From: Patescibacteria group bacterium
GTDB lineage: Bacteria; Patescibacteriota; Gracilibacteria; UM-FILTER-43-11
Direction: 5' to 3'
Assembly: GCA_018825145.1 (NCBI GenBank)
Contig: JAHJFD010000034.1
Coordinates: forward strand, 1 to 46,604
DNA length: 46,604 nt
The notes under the pieces were generated by a model, which saw only the letters and a list, made by a program, of their open reading frames with translations, was not told the DNA's origin and did no database searches. Position 1 is the first letter of the stretch. Every line of letters starts with the position of its first letter. Below are positions 1 to 8,684 of this stretch, one piece after another. Both the position numbers and the translations under genes were made by a program.

Positions 1-1857
1 CAGTTGCCCCATGTACTGGTGAGCCAGAGTGAGGTTCAGGCGATATTTTCGGGCTTCAGAAAGAATTTCGGCAAAAGTATCTGTGGCAAAGTTCTGGAAC
101 TCATCGATATAAAAATAGAAATCATTTCTGGCCTCTTCTCTAATTTCAGCCCTTTGCATAGCGGCCTGGTATACCTTGGTAATAATCATGGAACCAAGAA
201 TTTGAGCATTCTCCTCGCCCAGCAAACCCTTCGAAATCTTCATCAACAGAATTTTCTTATCATCCATGATCTCGCGAATATTGAATTGAGTCTTTGGCTG
301 ACCCACAATATTCCGAATCATATTCGTTGAAACAAGCTGACCGACCTTGTTGAGAAGGGGTGTAATGGCCTCAGCATCAAACTTCTCGCTCCAGGCGGCA
401 AACTCGGACACCCAGAAGTTCTTCACGACAGAGTCCTGAATGCGGGAAATAATCTTCTGGCGGTAATTCTTGTCCGTAAGCATCTTCAAAATCGAAAGCA
501 CGGTCGTATTTGGGCTATCCAAAAGGGCCAGAGTTGTATAACGAAGCACATGCTCCAAACGATCTGACCAGTTCGTGCCAAAAAGTTTCTTAAAAATATC
601 GATAAATCCAATGGTCACCTGCATCTTGTAGGCATCACCTACATTTTCGAGGGGGTTAAAAGCAATTGGGAAATCCGTGTCGGAAGGATCGAACAGCACC
701 ACATCATCCACTCGATGATCCGGAATATAGCGCATAACATCATCGACCAGATCACCATGAGGGTCCAGAATGGCCACCCCCTGCCCCGTTTCGAAATCGG
801 ATTTAATGAGGAGCTCCAGGAATTTGGACTTGCCGGAGCCGGACTTACCAACCGTATAAAGATGCCTTCGCCTGTCTGACCGCTTGATGCCGAAAGTAAC
901 AAAATTATTGTGATAATTGGTCACGCCAAAAAGAGAGACACTATCATTCTTTTCTTTAGGCAGATCTTGCGGCGGTTCTGATTTTTTAGCCAAAACGTGC
1001 ACGACATGAGGGGTGTGATCCGAATTGGGATAGTGATAAAGGCTGGCTAGCTCTTTAGCCCCCATTTTATGAGAACCTGACAGGCTTCGGCTCCGGAACA
1101 AATTCACAAAATGACTTGCCGTAGTGGTCCGGCCAGCAGAAAACTCCTGAATATCGGTATCATTGAATTGGTAGAAACTATTGATTACTGCCTCTAGTTT
1201 TCGGGAGGCAGTCGCGCCGTCCTTGGCTAAATAAGCGCATCTGACCACAACGTCAAAAGGCTCTTCATCAAACTTCTGAGCGGCCAGCTTGGCCCGCCTT
1301 GTTCTTATGGAGTCCTCCTGCTTACTTTTCGTCCGAAACCAGTCTTTAACATGAAAAATGGAACGCCATCTGGCAAAACGCATGGCCCAGTTACGCTTAA
1401 AATGATATCCGGCAGATTCATTAACCGGATTAATGACCATCTGCACCCAAACCTGCTCTCCGGGTCCGATCTTTGAGATAACGGAAAAAAGACCTGACTG
1501 ACTGTCCTCTTTAAAATTCTCGTAACCCTTGATGGGATAGATATCAAAGAAGTTAAAATTCAGAGTTGTGCCCGCCACAACCTCTTGTCCTCTGTGCAAC
1601 GAAGTATAATCCTCGACCTCCTGAATCTCACAATCCGGAAAAGTGGAGTAAATAAGGCCTTCAATCGTTTCCAGAAGATCATCCGGAACAACCGCGTAAC
1701 AATAAGTGTACTGCTCATAACCAAAGTACTCCAAAGATATGGTTTTGTTCTTAACCGTGTTTTGCAGATTCACTAAAACCTGCTGAAAGAGTTCTTCTTT
1801 TTTGGGATTTGCCTCTTCGCCCTGAGGAACAATGATGTGAAGGTAATGATATTTCAT
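1..1857 (-). CDS. Type IV secretion-type DNA-transfer ATPase (VirB4/VirD4/HerA-like), 3' end outside window
   Basis: The minus strand is open from an ATG at 1857 to the window edge (619 codons, no stop), so only the N-terminal part is present. Residues ~330-345 contain a Walker A motif (VGKSGSGKS) followed by an ILDPHGD segment, and near the edge is a Walker B-like block (FYIDEFQNF) followed by EARKYRLNLTLAHQY, a pattern typical of conjugation coupling and HerA/TraC-type ATPases with a DUF87-like core. The first ~300 residues are a poorly conserved N-terminal domain without obvious membrane helices. It presumably powers DNA or protein transport with the VirB6/VirB2-like genes at 32158-35860. 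No Shine-Dalgarno is visible; an extended -10 lies just upstream. VirB4-type versus VirD4-type cannot be settled from the visible part. Confidence 0.85.
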   Translation of the reverse strand, partial: MKYHYLHIIVPQGEEANPKKEELFQQVLVNLQNTVKNKTISLEYFGYEQYTYCYAVVPDDLLETIEGLIYSTFPDCEIQEVEDYTSLHRGQEVVAGTTLNFNFFDIYPIKGYENFKEDSQSGLFSVISKIGPGEQVWVQMVINPVNESAGYHFKRNWAMRFARWRSIFHVKDWFRTKSKQEDSIRTRRAKLAAQKFDEEPFDVVVRCAYLAKDGATASRKLEAVINSFYQFNDTDIQEFSAGRTTTASHFVNLFRSRSLSGSHKMGAKELASLYHYPNSDHTPHVVHVLAKKSEPPQDLPKEKNDSVSLFGVTNYHNNFVTFGIKRSDRRRHLYTVGKSGSGKSKFLELLIKSDFETGQGVAILDPHGDLVDDVMRYIPDHRVDDVVLFDPSDTDFPIAFNPLENVGDAYKMQVTIGFIDIFKKLFGTNWSDRLEHVLRYTTLALLDSPNTTVLSILKMLTDKNYRQKIISRIQDSVVKNFWVSEFAAWSEKFDAEAITPLLNKVGQLVSTNMIRNIVGQPKTQFNIREIMDDKKILLMKISKGLLGEENAQILGSMIITKVYQAAMQRAEIREEARNDFYFYIDEFQNFATDTFAEILSEARKYRLNLTLAHQYMGQL

Positions 1858-1881
1858 CGTTTATCAAAAATGCTAGCCCTA

Positions 1882-1911
1882 ATTGTATCAGATTTCCCCT
1901 ATTTAACTCAA
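1882..1911 (-). promoter_or_regulatory. Predicted promoter of the secretion ATPase gene
   Basis: On the minus strand, TTGAGT (1911-1906) and an extended -10 TGATACAAT (-10 hexamer 1887-1882) are separated by 18 nt, 24 nt before the ATG at 1857. The -35 box overlaps the end of the upstream Cys-rich gene. Confidence 0.5.
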
Positions 1912-3570
1912 ACTCTCTTGATAGCAGGGCTCACAATAAATTTTTTCAGGTCTTTCCTTCGAATAAGTCGTTTTGATATCAACTGAGCACTTATCACACT
2001 TGCGATCATAGAGTATTCGTGGATTCTTTAGTTTCATTCGGTCACCATGCCGGCATTCAAAGCATTTTCGGGGAACAGGTAGGCCAGCGTTCCGGTACAA
2101 CTTTAACTCCTGCGCAATCACCTTGTAGTTCTTACCGCAATCCACGCATGCCAGAATTTTCTTTGTAATTTCATCAGGAACATCTTCTATATCATCCGGT
2201 ATATCGTAGGATTGGGGCTGATATTCACGCTGATCTTTCGCTTGCCAATGATACCCACGCGCCAGACATTCCTCTTTGGTAAGAGGATAATTCTCCTGAG
2301 CCTCGGTGGTATTATAAGTAAACGGCGAAAGCTTGGCCGGAAAAAAATCACCCCACTCACCCGCTTTTTGCATGACTTCAATGATTTGAGCAACCTGCTT
2401 TTCATACTCATCGGGACTGTATTTCTTATTGAGGATCATGTATTCCGCGTGTTTCAGACCAACGCAACCAAACAGATTCTTGCAATTGTTCATACAAATA
2501 TCGGAGTAATATAGATCACTGCCGGCATAGGAACCTGAACATGAAATTGAATTAAAAGGCATAGGGACACACTCACAGTTCTCGTAACCGAGTTCACCGC
2601 TAACGTAACAACAATCATAGGCATCCTTTATTTCAAAGCCTCCCATCACATATTTGCAGTCTTTTGCTTCAGTCAGATCGTAGCACTCTATGCAATTCTG
2701 GGCATTGGTCAGAAAATCTCCGCTCGAATCAATAATGGTGCCCCTCTTTCTCATATGAGGATTGCTGGCATTCAGTACATTCTCAAAGAAATGCGCCTTG
2801 GCCTTCTGTAGATTAGAGTAAGAACTCATTGGAAATTCTTTAAGCTTCTGAAAATACTCCTTTTCGGAATATTCCTTATTCGCAATATGAAATTTCTTAT
2901 TCCTCAAACCGTAAGACATAAAGCAGTTGGAACAGTTACGACAGTCCAGTAAAAAGGCTGAATCGGAACATTGATTAGAAAAAAGAATAAACTGGCTGTT
3001 GTAAATATTTTGCGCAAAAATGCTTTCGTAGGTCAGTTGGCAAGAATCAATGAGTATATTGTCAATGCAGTCTTTACTTTTTTCAATCCAGACACCATAA
3101 AAACAGTCCCGGTTAAAATCTGAGGAAAACAATAGATAGCAATCCTTTAAATGAGAAACGCAGTTGGTGTATTCGCTGTTCTCATTCTGGCTCTGCATCA
3201 GGGCCATGCGGGGCACCCGCTTCCGAAGTTCCTGGAACTGCTCAAAAAAGGAACGACTAGTATCGTAATCTTGGCCAAAAAATGTTGGATCCCACTGATC
3301 ACTCCACCAGCACTTGATACAATAAACCGGAAAATCAGCTTTCTCGGAATACATGGAAAAAGTTTTCTGCTTGCAAAGGTCACAGTCTCGCTGAAATAGC
3401 ACGCGCTCATTACGCCAGCTCAAACGACGTTGTCTGCGGCAGTCAGGACAAAGCGTTGGTTCGGGTACAGAAAATTTCTTCCCGGCAACAACCGGACCTA
3501 TCCTGTCATAAAACTCCCGATCACTATCGACTATTTCAAAGCCAGTGCTGCACCGCTTACAATTGGGCAT
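1903..3570 (-). CDS. Cys-rich zinc-finger-like protein, array member 1 (distal)
   Basis: A 555-residue member of the six-gene paralogous family; I recognise no named family. The N-terminus has a CKRC pair and CPDCR, then CDLC and YCIKC, compatible with zinc ribbons. The centre is a run of DC/NC..C motifs about 15-25 residues apart, suggesting a small-turn solenoid. The C-terminus ends in two more finger-like pairs (CDKC, YCEPC). It has about 37 cysteines, no signal peptide and no membrane helix, so it is probably cytosolic. Unlike its paralogues it keeps an extra CVDC...KCFEC finger near residue 480-520, and it ends in QESLS instead of the shared LKEVY tail. That fits its place as last gene, since the tail encodes the ribosome site of the next gene. 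Start chosen at MPNCKRC, in a TGATG overlap with member 2. Confidence 0.85.
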   Translation of the reverse strand: MPNCKRCSTGFEIVDSDREFYDRIGPVVAGKKFSVPEPTLCPDCRRQRRLSWRNERVLFQRDCDLCKQKTFSMYSEKADFPVYCIKCWWSDQWDPTFFGQDYDTSRSFFEQFQELRKRVPRMALMQSQNENSEYTNCVSHLKDCYLLFSSDFNRDCFYGVWIEKSKDCIDNILIDSCQLTYESIFAQNIYNSQFILFSNQCSDSAFLLDCRNCSNCFMSYGLRNKKFHIANKEYSEKEYFQKLKEFPMSSYSNLQKAKAHFFENVLNASNPHMRKRGTIIDSSGDFLTNAQNCIECYDLTEAKDCKYVMGGFEIKDAYDCCYVSGELGYENCECVPMPFNSISCSGSYAGSDLYYSDICMNNCKNLFGCVGLKHAEYMILNKKYSPDEYEKQVAQIIEVMQKAGEWGDFFPAKLSPFTYNTTEAQENYPLTKEECLARGYHWQAKDQREYQPQSYDIPDDIEDVPDEITKKILACVDCGKNYKVIAQELKLYRNAGLPVPRKCFECRHGDRMKLKNPRILYDRKCDKCSVDIKTTYSKERPEKIYCEPCYQESLS

Positions 3571-5258
3571 CAATAAACCTCCTTTAAATAACACTGCTCA
3601 CAATATACTACTTCTGGCCTGTCGGGAGAATATGTTGTTTTAATGTCTTTTTGGCATTTGCCACAGTTTCGATCCCAAAACTTACGGGGATTTCTTCTAT
3701 GAAATCGATCCAAATGCCTTTGATCCGGGCTTCGCCTTGGAATTGGCAAGCCCTGCTCTCTGTAAAACTTTAACTCAGGATGAATGAGCTTGAAGGGCTT
3801 ATCTGTTTCCTCGCATCGGATAGCCCAATTCAGGATATCGTCAGGAATGTCATTGGTTTTATCAGGGAGCTGCTCTGCCTTAATCACCTTTTCCACCTGA
3901 GGTGCTGGGGGCTCATAATCATCCCACTTCCAACCTTTGGCCAAAACCTCTTCTTTCGTCATTGGATAATACATCTGGGCAGTGGTCTTGTTGTACCCAA
4001 AGGGAGAAACTGTATGACTAAAGAATTCACCCCACTCGCCCCCTTTTTTCATATGTTCAATGATCCTTGGCACAAGCTCCTCGTATTCCTCCTTCGTATA
4101 CTGCTTATTCAAAATACAATAGCTCTTCTGAAACATATTTGTACAACCAAAACAGTTTTTGGACCTTTCCATGTACCAACAATAACTGAGATCTGAACTG
4201 CTCACATGACCACCGAAAGTAAAGAGTAGATGAAAGCTATTTTCACCGCTGATAAGACACTCGTAAGATTCTTGCAGGTTGGAACCGTATTGATAGATAT
4301 CATAGAGGTTTTTACCGCCCAAAACGACTTGATAGCAGAATTTTGCATGCTCCAAATCCTCGCAATCAAAAGAATATTCAGTATTTCTACAATTTACGAG
4401 GTGATCACCGTAAGAATCCTCCAAATTATGGCCTGTATATTCCTTGAAAGTGTGTGATCTCTCCAATTCCTCAAGTCGCTTTCTATATTTTTGGTATTGC
4501 TCATGAGAACTCAAGTCAATCTCAGACATTTTCTTCTCATATTCCTCTTTTGAAAGCTGCTTATTTTCAAAACAGTACTCCTTCTCACGCAATCCGACAC
4601 AAAGGAAGCAATTCTTACAGCCTATACAATCCCGAAGAAACGCACTAGAGCTGCAATTGACGCAATCCTGTGACCCCGTTAGGCCAAAACAATTGTGAAC
4701 GTCGACACAGTCATAACAAAGCTCTGACTTGATGTTGTAAAAGCCGTCTACGCAGGATTTATCCTTTTTAAAACCATAACCGTAATAGCAATCCTCACAA
4801 AAATCAGCGTGCATAATCAAATAGCAGTTCTTACAAGATCCAGCATAGTGAATATAGTCAGAATTGATCAAAGTACCCTGAGTATCCAAAGCCTGGGACG
4901 GTGTTTGCCTTCTGAGCTCAGCAAACTGCTCAAAGAAAGGACGAGAAAAATCAAAATCCCTACCGGATTCGTGTTGATCCCATTTATCACTATGCCAACA
5001 CTCCCTACAATAAATAGGCTGCGGAGCATCCGGACCAAATTGAGAAAGCGTTCTTTGCTGACACAGCCCGCATTCCCTTTGATACAAAAATCTCTCATTG
5101 CAGAATGAGAGCCTCCTTTGCTGCCTGCAATCGGGACATAGGGTTGGTGCGGGAATAGAATATTTTTTTCCAGCTATAACCGGACTCACCCGATCATAAA
5201 ACTCACGATCTTTGTCGGTGACCTCGAAACCAGCATTGCACTGTTTGCATGTATTCAT
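3570..5258 (-). CDS. Cys-rich zinc-finger-like protein, array member 2
   Basis: A 562-residue paralogue of member 1. It starts at MNTCKQCNAGFEVTDKD, with its ATG overlapping the stop of member 3 by one base (TGATG). N-terminal CKQC and CPDCRQQRRL are followed by CGLCQQ and YCRECWHSDKW, then the family block GRDFDFSRPFFEQF. The middle contains repeated C-x2-C/DC motifs, and the segment GC.NCF.CVGL..KEY...NK recurs later as NCFGCTNMFQKSYCILNKQY, revealing two homologous halves. The C-terminus has CGKCQKDIKTTYSPDRPEVVYCEQC. Its last codons (YLKEVY) contain AAAGGAGG, the ribosome site for member 1. Function unknown; metal binding is inferred from cysteine spacing only. Confidence 0.85.
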   Translation of the reverse strand: MNTCKQCNAGFEVTDKDREFYDRVSPVIAGKKYSIPAPTLCPDCRQQRRLSFCNERFLYQRECGLCQQRTLSQFGPDAPQPIYCRECWHSDKWDQHESGRDFDFSRPFFEQFAELRRQTPSQALDTQGTLINSDYIHYAGSCKNCYLIMHADFCEDCYYGYGFKKDKSCVDGFYNIKSELCYDCVDVHNCFGLTGSQDCVNCSSSAFLRDCIGCKNCFLCVGLREKEYCFENKQLSKEEYEKKMSEIDLSSHEQYQKYRKRLEELERSHTFKEYTGHNLEDSYGDHLVNCRNTEYSFDCEDLEHAKFCYQVVLGGKNLYDIYQYGSNLQESYECLISGENSFHLLFTFGGHVSSSDLSYCWYMERSKNCFGCTNMFQKSYCILNKQYTKEEYEELVPRIIEHMKKGGEWGEFFSHTVSPFGYNKTTAQMYYPMTKEEVLAKGWKWDDYEPPAPQVEKVIKAEQLPDKTNDIPDDILNWAIRCEETDKPFKLIHPELKFYREQGLPIPRRSPDQRHLDRFHRRNPRKFWDRNCGKCQKDIKTTYSPDRPEVVYCEQCYLKEVY

Positions 5259-6919
5259 CAGTAAACTTCTTTTAGATAACATTGCTCGCAGTATACTACC
5301 TCTGGCCTATCCGGAGAATAGGAAGTCTCAATATCCTTCTGGCATTTGGCACAATTACGATTCCATATCATGTATGGATTCTTTATTTTGATTCTATCCC
5401 AATGACGCTGGTCAGGGTGACGATGAGGAATGGGAAGATTCTGTTCACGATAAAATTTCAATTCCTGCGCCACTATTTTATAGGGTTTTTCGGTCACCTC
5501 ACCAACAATAGCCCAATTCAGAATATCATCAGGTACATCCTTTATATCATCAGGTAAGCGCTCCGCTGGAATAGTCTTCACCGCCTGCAATTCAGGTTCA
5601 AAATCGGACCATTTATAGCCTTGCTCGAACGCCTCCGCCTTCTTCAAGGGAAAATGATCCTGTGCCAAGGTTTCGTTGTAGCCAAAGGGCGAGATATTTG
5701 GCGGAAAGAACTCACCCCACTCCCCCGTCTTCTTCATATGCTCAATAATCCTGGGAACCAACTTTTCATATTCCTCCTTGGAATACTGCTTGTTCAGAAC
5801 GCAATATTTCTTATGCTTGAGTCCGGCAGAGCCGAAACAATTTGTGCAATTTCGCGTGCACCAATAAGAATAATAGATGTCGCTGACACCCACACCGCAG
5901 TAAGAGCTCATGAAGACATTGGTGGCACCTGCACCCACAGCAGAGCAGTTGTAACAGCGTTCCATTTTATCGCCCCAAACATGAACATCCATGCTATCAA
6001 AAGAAGCAAGAAGGCAGTTGGTACAATAACGACAATCTTTTAGGTCGTTGGAATCAAAACAATAATACGAATTCTGGGAATTGCTCAGGTTGTCACCATG
6101 AGAATCAACATTCTGAACACCCCGGGTCGCTTTGACTGGCTGGGTCAAATGAAACTCTCTAACCTTCTTCTTCATTTCCTGAATCGCGCCATAATGACCA
6201 GACTGAAAATCAGCCATAAATTTTTCATACTCTTCCTTTGTATGAGGCTTATTGAAAATATGATATTCCTTCTGATGTAAATTGGCACAGCCAAAGCAAT
6301 TCTTGCAACCGATACAATCCCTTAAGAACCAGGAATCTGAACTGCTTGTGCAAAAGCTGGAATACTTCAGATTGAAACAGTTATTACAGCCGGTACATTC
6401 ATAACAAAGTTCCGACTGATACAGGAAAAGGAACTCCATGCAATTCCTCAAGTCAAAAAAGGTTTCACCGTAATAAGTATCCTCTGCCCGCTCGCCATCG
6501 AAGACAAGATAACAGTTCTTGAGCTTATAGTTATCGTTCGTGAAGTCGCTGTTTATATTGTCACCCATCAAAGAAAGCGCGATATGGGGGACAGCCTGAA
6601 TCAGTTCATTAATCTGTTCAAAAAAAGGTCGATTAAAGTCAAAGTCTCGCCCATACTCCATCGGATCCCATTTATCTGAAAACCAATCACTCACATTATA
6701 GACCTTGAATGGTTTGTCGGGGGAAATCACCGAAACGATATTCTCGCCGGTTAAATCACATTTACGCCTATATAGCTTTCGGCGATTATAAAAAGCCAGT
6801 CGCCACTTCAAACGACAGGTAAAGCACATGGTTGGGTCGGGCATATTAAGCTTGCTCAGAAGAGCCCTGTCTTCCTTAAGGATTTCAAAGCCAGTGCTGC
6901 ACTGCTTACAATTGGGCAT
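5258..6919 (-). CDS. Cys-rich zinc-finger-like protein, array member 3
   Basis: A 553-residue paralogue with 31 cysteines. The N-terminal ribbon differs from its relatives: the segment between CKQC and the second pair is shorter and reads MCFTCRLKWRL in place of CPxCRxQRRL, and the VYC.xCW pair is replaced by VYNVSDWF, so one metal site of the family is probably lost. The middle has the densest cluster (LCYECTGCNNCF, DCIGCKNCFGC), followed by the two NK.(Y/H)(T/S)KEEYE blocks that mark the internal duplication. It ends in the common NCAKCQ...YCEQCYLKEVY tail. The start is MPNCKQC at 6919, overlapping the stop of member 4; the tail of member 3 supplies a weak SD (AAAAGAAG) for member 2. Confidence 0.85.
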   Translation of the reverse strand: MPNCKQCSTGFEILKEDRALLSKLNMPDPTMCFTCRLKWRLAFYNRRKLYRRKCDLTGENIVSVISPDKPFKVYNVSDWFSDKWDPMEYGRDFDFNRPFFEQINELIQAVPHIALSLMGDNINSDFTNDNYKLKNCYLVFDGERAEDTYYGETFFDLRNCMEFLFLYQSELCYECTGCNNCFNLKYSSFCTSSSDSWFLRDCIGCKNCFGCANLHQKEYHIFNKPHTKEEYEKFMADFQSGHYGAIQEMKKKVREFHLTQPVKATRGVQNVDSHGDNLSNSQNSYYCFDSNDLKDCRYCTNCLLASFDSMDVHVWGDKMERCYNCSAVGAGATNVFMSSYCGVGVSDIYYSYWCTRNCTNCFGSAGLKHKKYCVLNKQYSKEEYEKLVPRIIEHMKKTGEWGEFFPPNISPFGYNETLAQDHFPLKKAEAFEQGYKWSDFEPELQAVKTIPAERLPDDIKDVPDDILNWAIVGEVTEKPYKIVAQELKFYREQNLPIPHRHPDQRHWDRIKIKNPYMIWNRNCAKCQKDIETSYSPDRPEVVYCEQCYLKEVY

Positions 6920-8574
6920 CAATAAACTTCCTTTAAATAACACTGCTCACAGTATACTACCTCGGGTCTATCGGGAGAATAGGAGGTTTTGATGTCCGCA
7001 TTGCATTTGGCGCAATTTCGGTTCCAAAGTCTGTTCGGGTTTCTGGTTTTCATTCTTTCCATATGACGCTCATCAGGATGCAACCTGGGGATGGGAATAT
7101 GATGTTCACGATAAAATTTGAGCTCTTCCTTGGTTAAGCGAAATGGCCTTCCTGAAACCTGACATTTGATAGCCCAATTCAGAACATCATCCGGAATGTC
7201 CTTACTGTTATCCGGTAGCTTTTCAGCCGATATAACCTTTTCCACGTCGGGCAGGGGTGCCTCATAGTCAGACCATTTGAAGCCCTGCTCAGCAACCTCA
7301 TTCTTAGTAAGTGGATACTGTTCATGGGCAACCGTTTCGTTGTAACCGAAAGGCGAAATCGAAGCAGGAAAAAATTCACCATATTCCCCGTTCTTTTTCA
7401 TTTGCTCAACAATCCGTGACCTCAGCCCCCCATATTCTTCCTTAGAATACTGTTTATTCAGAATACAATATTCATTCCGCTTGAGTCCGACACAGCCAAA
7501 ACTGTGACTTGAATTGTGAGAGCCATAAGAGTACTGCATATCCGAACAGGTCCAGTTCTGGACCGAGAATTGGACATTGAATGAAGAAATGCCGGTATTG
7601 ATCGCCTCATAAACCCACTCCGCCTCACGACCCACAGTGCTGACATCCATATTATTCTTTGACCCACGCCAGACGTGCTCACCATATTTGCAGTATTCGG
7701 CGTCGTGCGCATGATAGCATTCCTCACAATAACGCGCATCCATAATATAATCACCAAAGCAGTTTTCTGAATTTAGAATATGAGCATACTTATGAGGTTG
7801 AGTTAAAAAGAATTTCTTTGCTTCAGCAAGCCAATGTCCCAATTTCTTATACGAATCAAAATCTATTTTCCTAATAAATGCTTCGTATTCCTCCTTCGTA
7901 TGGGGCTTATTAAATATGTAATACTGCTTTTGATGCAGATTTATGCAGCCAAAACAATTTTTACACCCAATGCTGTCTTTCAGAAAATAGCTATCAGAGC
8001 AACTAGTACAATCCTGAGACCATTTTAAGTTGTAACAGTTGTAGCAATTATCAATTTCATAGCAGTAACGGGACTCATGAGAAAAAGAACTGTCAACACA
8101 ACCAAGACATTTTTGAAGCCAGTAACCATATAAGCAGTCCTCATTGTTACTGCTTTCGGTAATCATGTAACAGTGCTTACAATTGGCCAGCAAATGACAG
8201 TAATCGCAATCCTCATTATTGGCTCCAATAAGCGACATATGGGGAACAGCCCACATTAACTCATTAAATTGCTCAAAAAATGGCCGGTCGAAATCATAAT
8301 CCCTACCGTAATCGAGAGGATTATATTTGTCAGACCACCACTCCTGAGTCGAATAGACCTTGTAAGGCTTATCGGGTGAAAAAATCGATATAAGACGCTC
8401 ACCAGAAAGATCTGACTTGCTCACATACAGCTTTCTCTCATTTCTCCAAGCTAAACGCCTTTGTGCCCGGCAAGTGGGACAGAGAGTGGGAGACGGGACA
8501 TCAACTTTTTGATAATATTGCCAATCTTTATCGGTAACTTCAAAGTCTGTCTGGCATAATTTACAAGTTTTCAT
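6919..8574 (-). CDS. Cys-rich zinc-finger-like protein, array member 4 (first gene of the coupled quartet)
   Basis: A 551-residue paralogue. The reading frame stays open upstream to 8709, but homology starts at MKTCKLCQTDFEVTDKD and a -10 box sits 6 nt upstream, so I place the start at 8574. It has the family plan: N-terminal C-x2-C and CPTCRAQRRL, FFEQF block, a Cys/Asp-rich middle (CYEIDNCYNCYNL, DSIGCKNCFGC), a second half ending SFGCVGLKRNEYCILNKQY, and a C-terminal NCAKCNADIKTSYSPDRPEVVYCEQC pair. It is divergently transcribed from the ORF6N gene at 8685, and the two share overlapping -35 boxes. Members 4, 3, 2 and 1 are joined by TGATG overlaps and are probably one transcript. Confidence 0.85.
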   Translation of the reverse strand: MKTCKLCQTDFEVTDKDWQYYQKVDVPSPTLCPTCRAQRRLAWRNERKLYVSKSDLSGERLISIFSPDKPYKVYSTQEWWSDKYNPLDYGRDYDFDRPFFEQFNELMWAVPHMSLIGANNEDCDYCHLLANCKHCYMITESSNNEDCLYGYWLQKCLGCVDSSFSHESRYCYEIDNCYNCYNLKWSQDCTSCSDSYFLKDSIGCKNCFGCINLHQKQYYIFNKPHTKEEYEAFIRKIDFDSYKKLGHWLAEAKKFFLTQPHKYAHILNSENCFGDYIMDARYCEECYHAHDAEYCKYGEHVWRGSKNNMDVSTVGREAEWVYEAINTGISSFNVQFSVQNWTCSDMQYSYGSHNSSHSFGCVGLKRNEYCILNKQYSKEEYGGLRSRIVEQMKKNGEYGEFFPASISPFGYNETVAHEQYPLTKNEVAEQGFKWSDYEAPLPDVEKVISAEKLPDNSKDIPDDVLNWAIKCQVSGRPFRLTKEELKFYREHHIPIPRLHPDERHMERMKTRNPNRLWNRNCAKCNADIKTSYSPDRPEVVYCEQCYLKEVY

Positions 8575-8580
8575 GATTGG

Positions 8581-8608
8581 ATTATACAGCGAAATAACAC
8601 CTTGATAA
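8581..8608 (-). promoter_or_regulatory. Predicted leaderless promoter of Cys-rich member 4
   Basis: On the minus strand, TTATCA (8608-8603) and TATAAT (8586-8581) are 16 nt apart, and only 6 nt separate the -10 box from the ATG at 8574. Transcription would start at or beside the start codon. The -35 box overlaps the -35 box of the divergent ORF6N promoter. Confidence 0.65.
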
Positions 8609-8630
8609 GTGAACAAAAGTTCACTATAAT
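8602..8630 (+). promoter_or_regulatory. ORF6N-1 promoter with palindromic operator in the spacer
   Basis: TTGATA (8602-8607) and TATAAT (8625-8630) are separated by 17 nt. The spacer is filled by GTGAACAAAAGTTCAC (8609-8624), which has 6-bp inverted arms. The arrangement recurs at 10910-10938. Confidence 0.8.
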
Positions 8631-8643
8631 GAGGTCTTACAAA

Positions 8644-8670
8644 TTTGAAGTCACAATTTGTGACCTCAAA
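8644..8670 (+). promoter_or_regulatory. 27-bp palindrome in the ORF6N-1 leader
   Basis: Arms TTTGAAGTCACAA and TTGTGACCTCAAA surround a single central T; only one base pair between the arms mismatches. It lies between the predicted transcription start (~8637) and the ATG at 8685. Candidate operator or RNA hairpin. Confidence 0.75.
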
Positions 8671-8684
8671 ATAACCGCAATAAC

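Noticed and set aside
1903-8574. UGA recoding as in some CPR lineages
   Set aside because: TGA ends several genes here at positions matching paralogue ends and in TGATG overlaps, so it is a stop.
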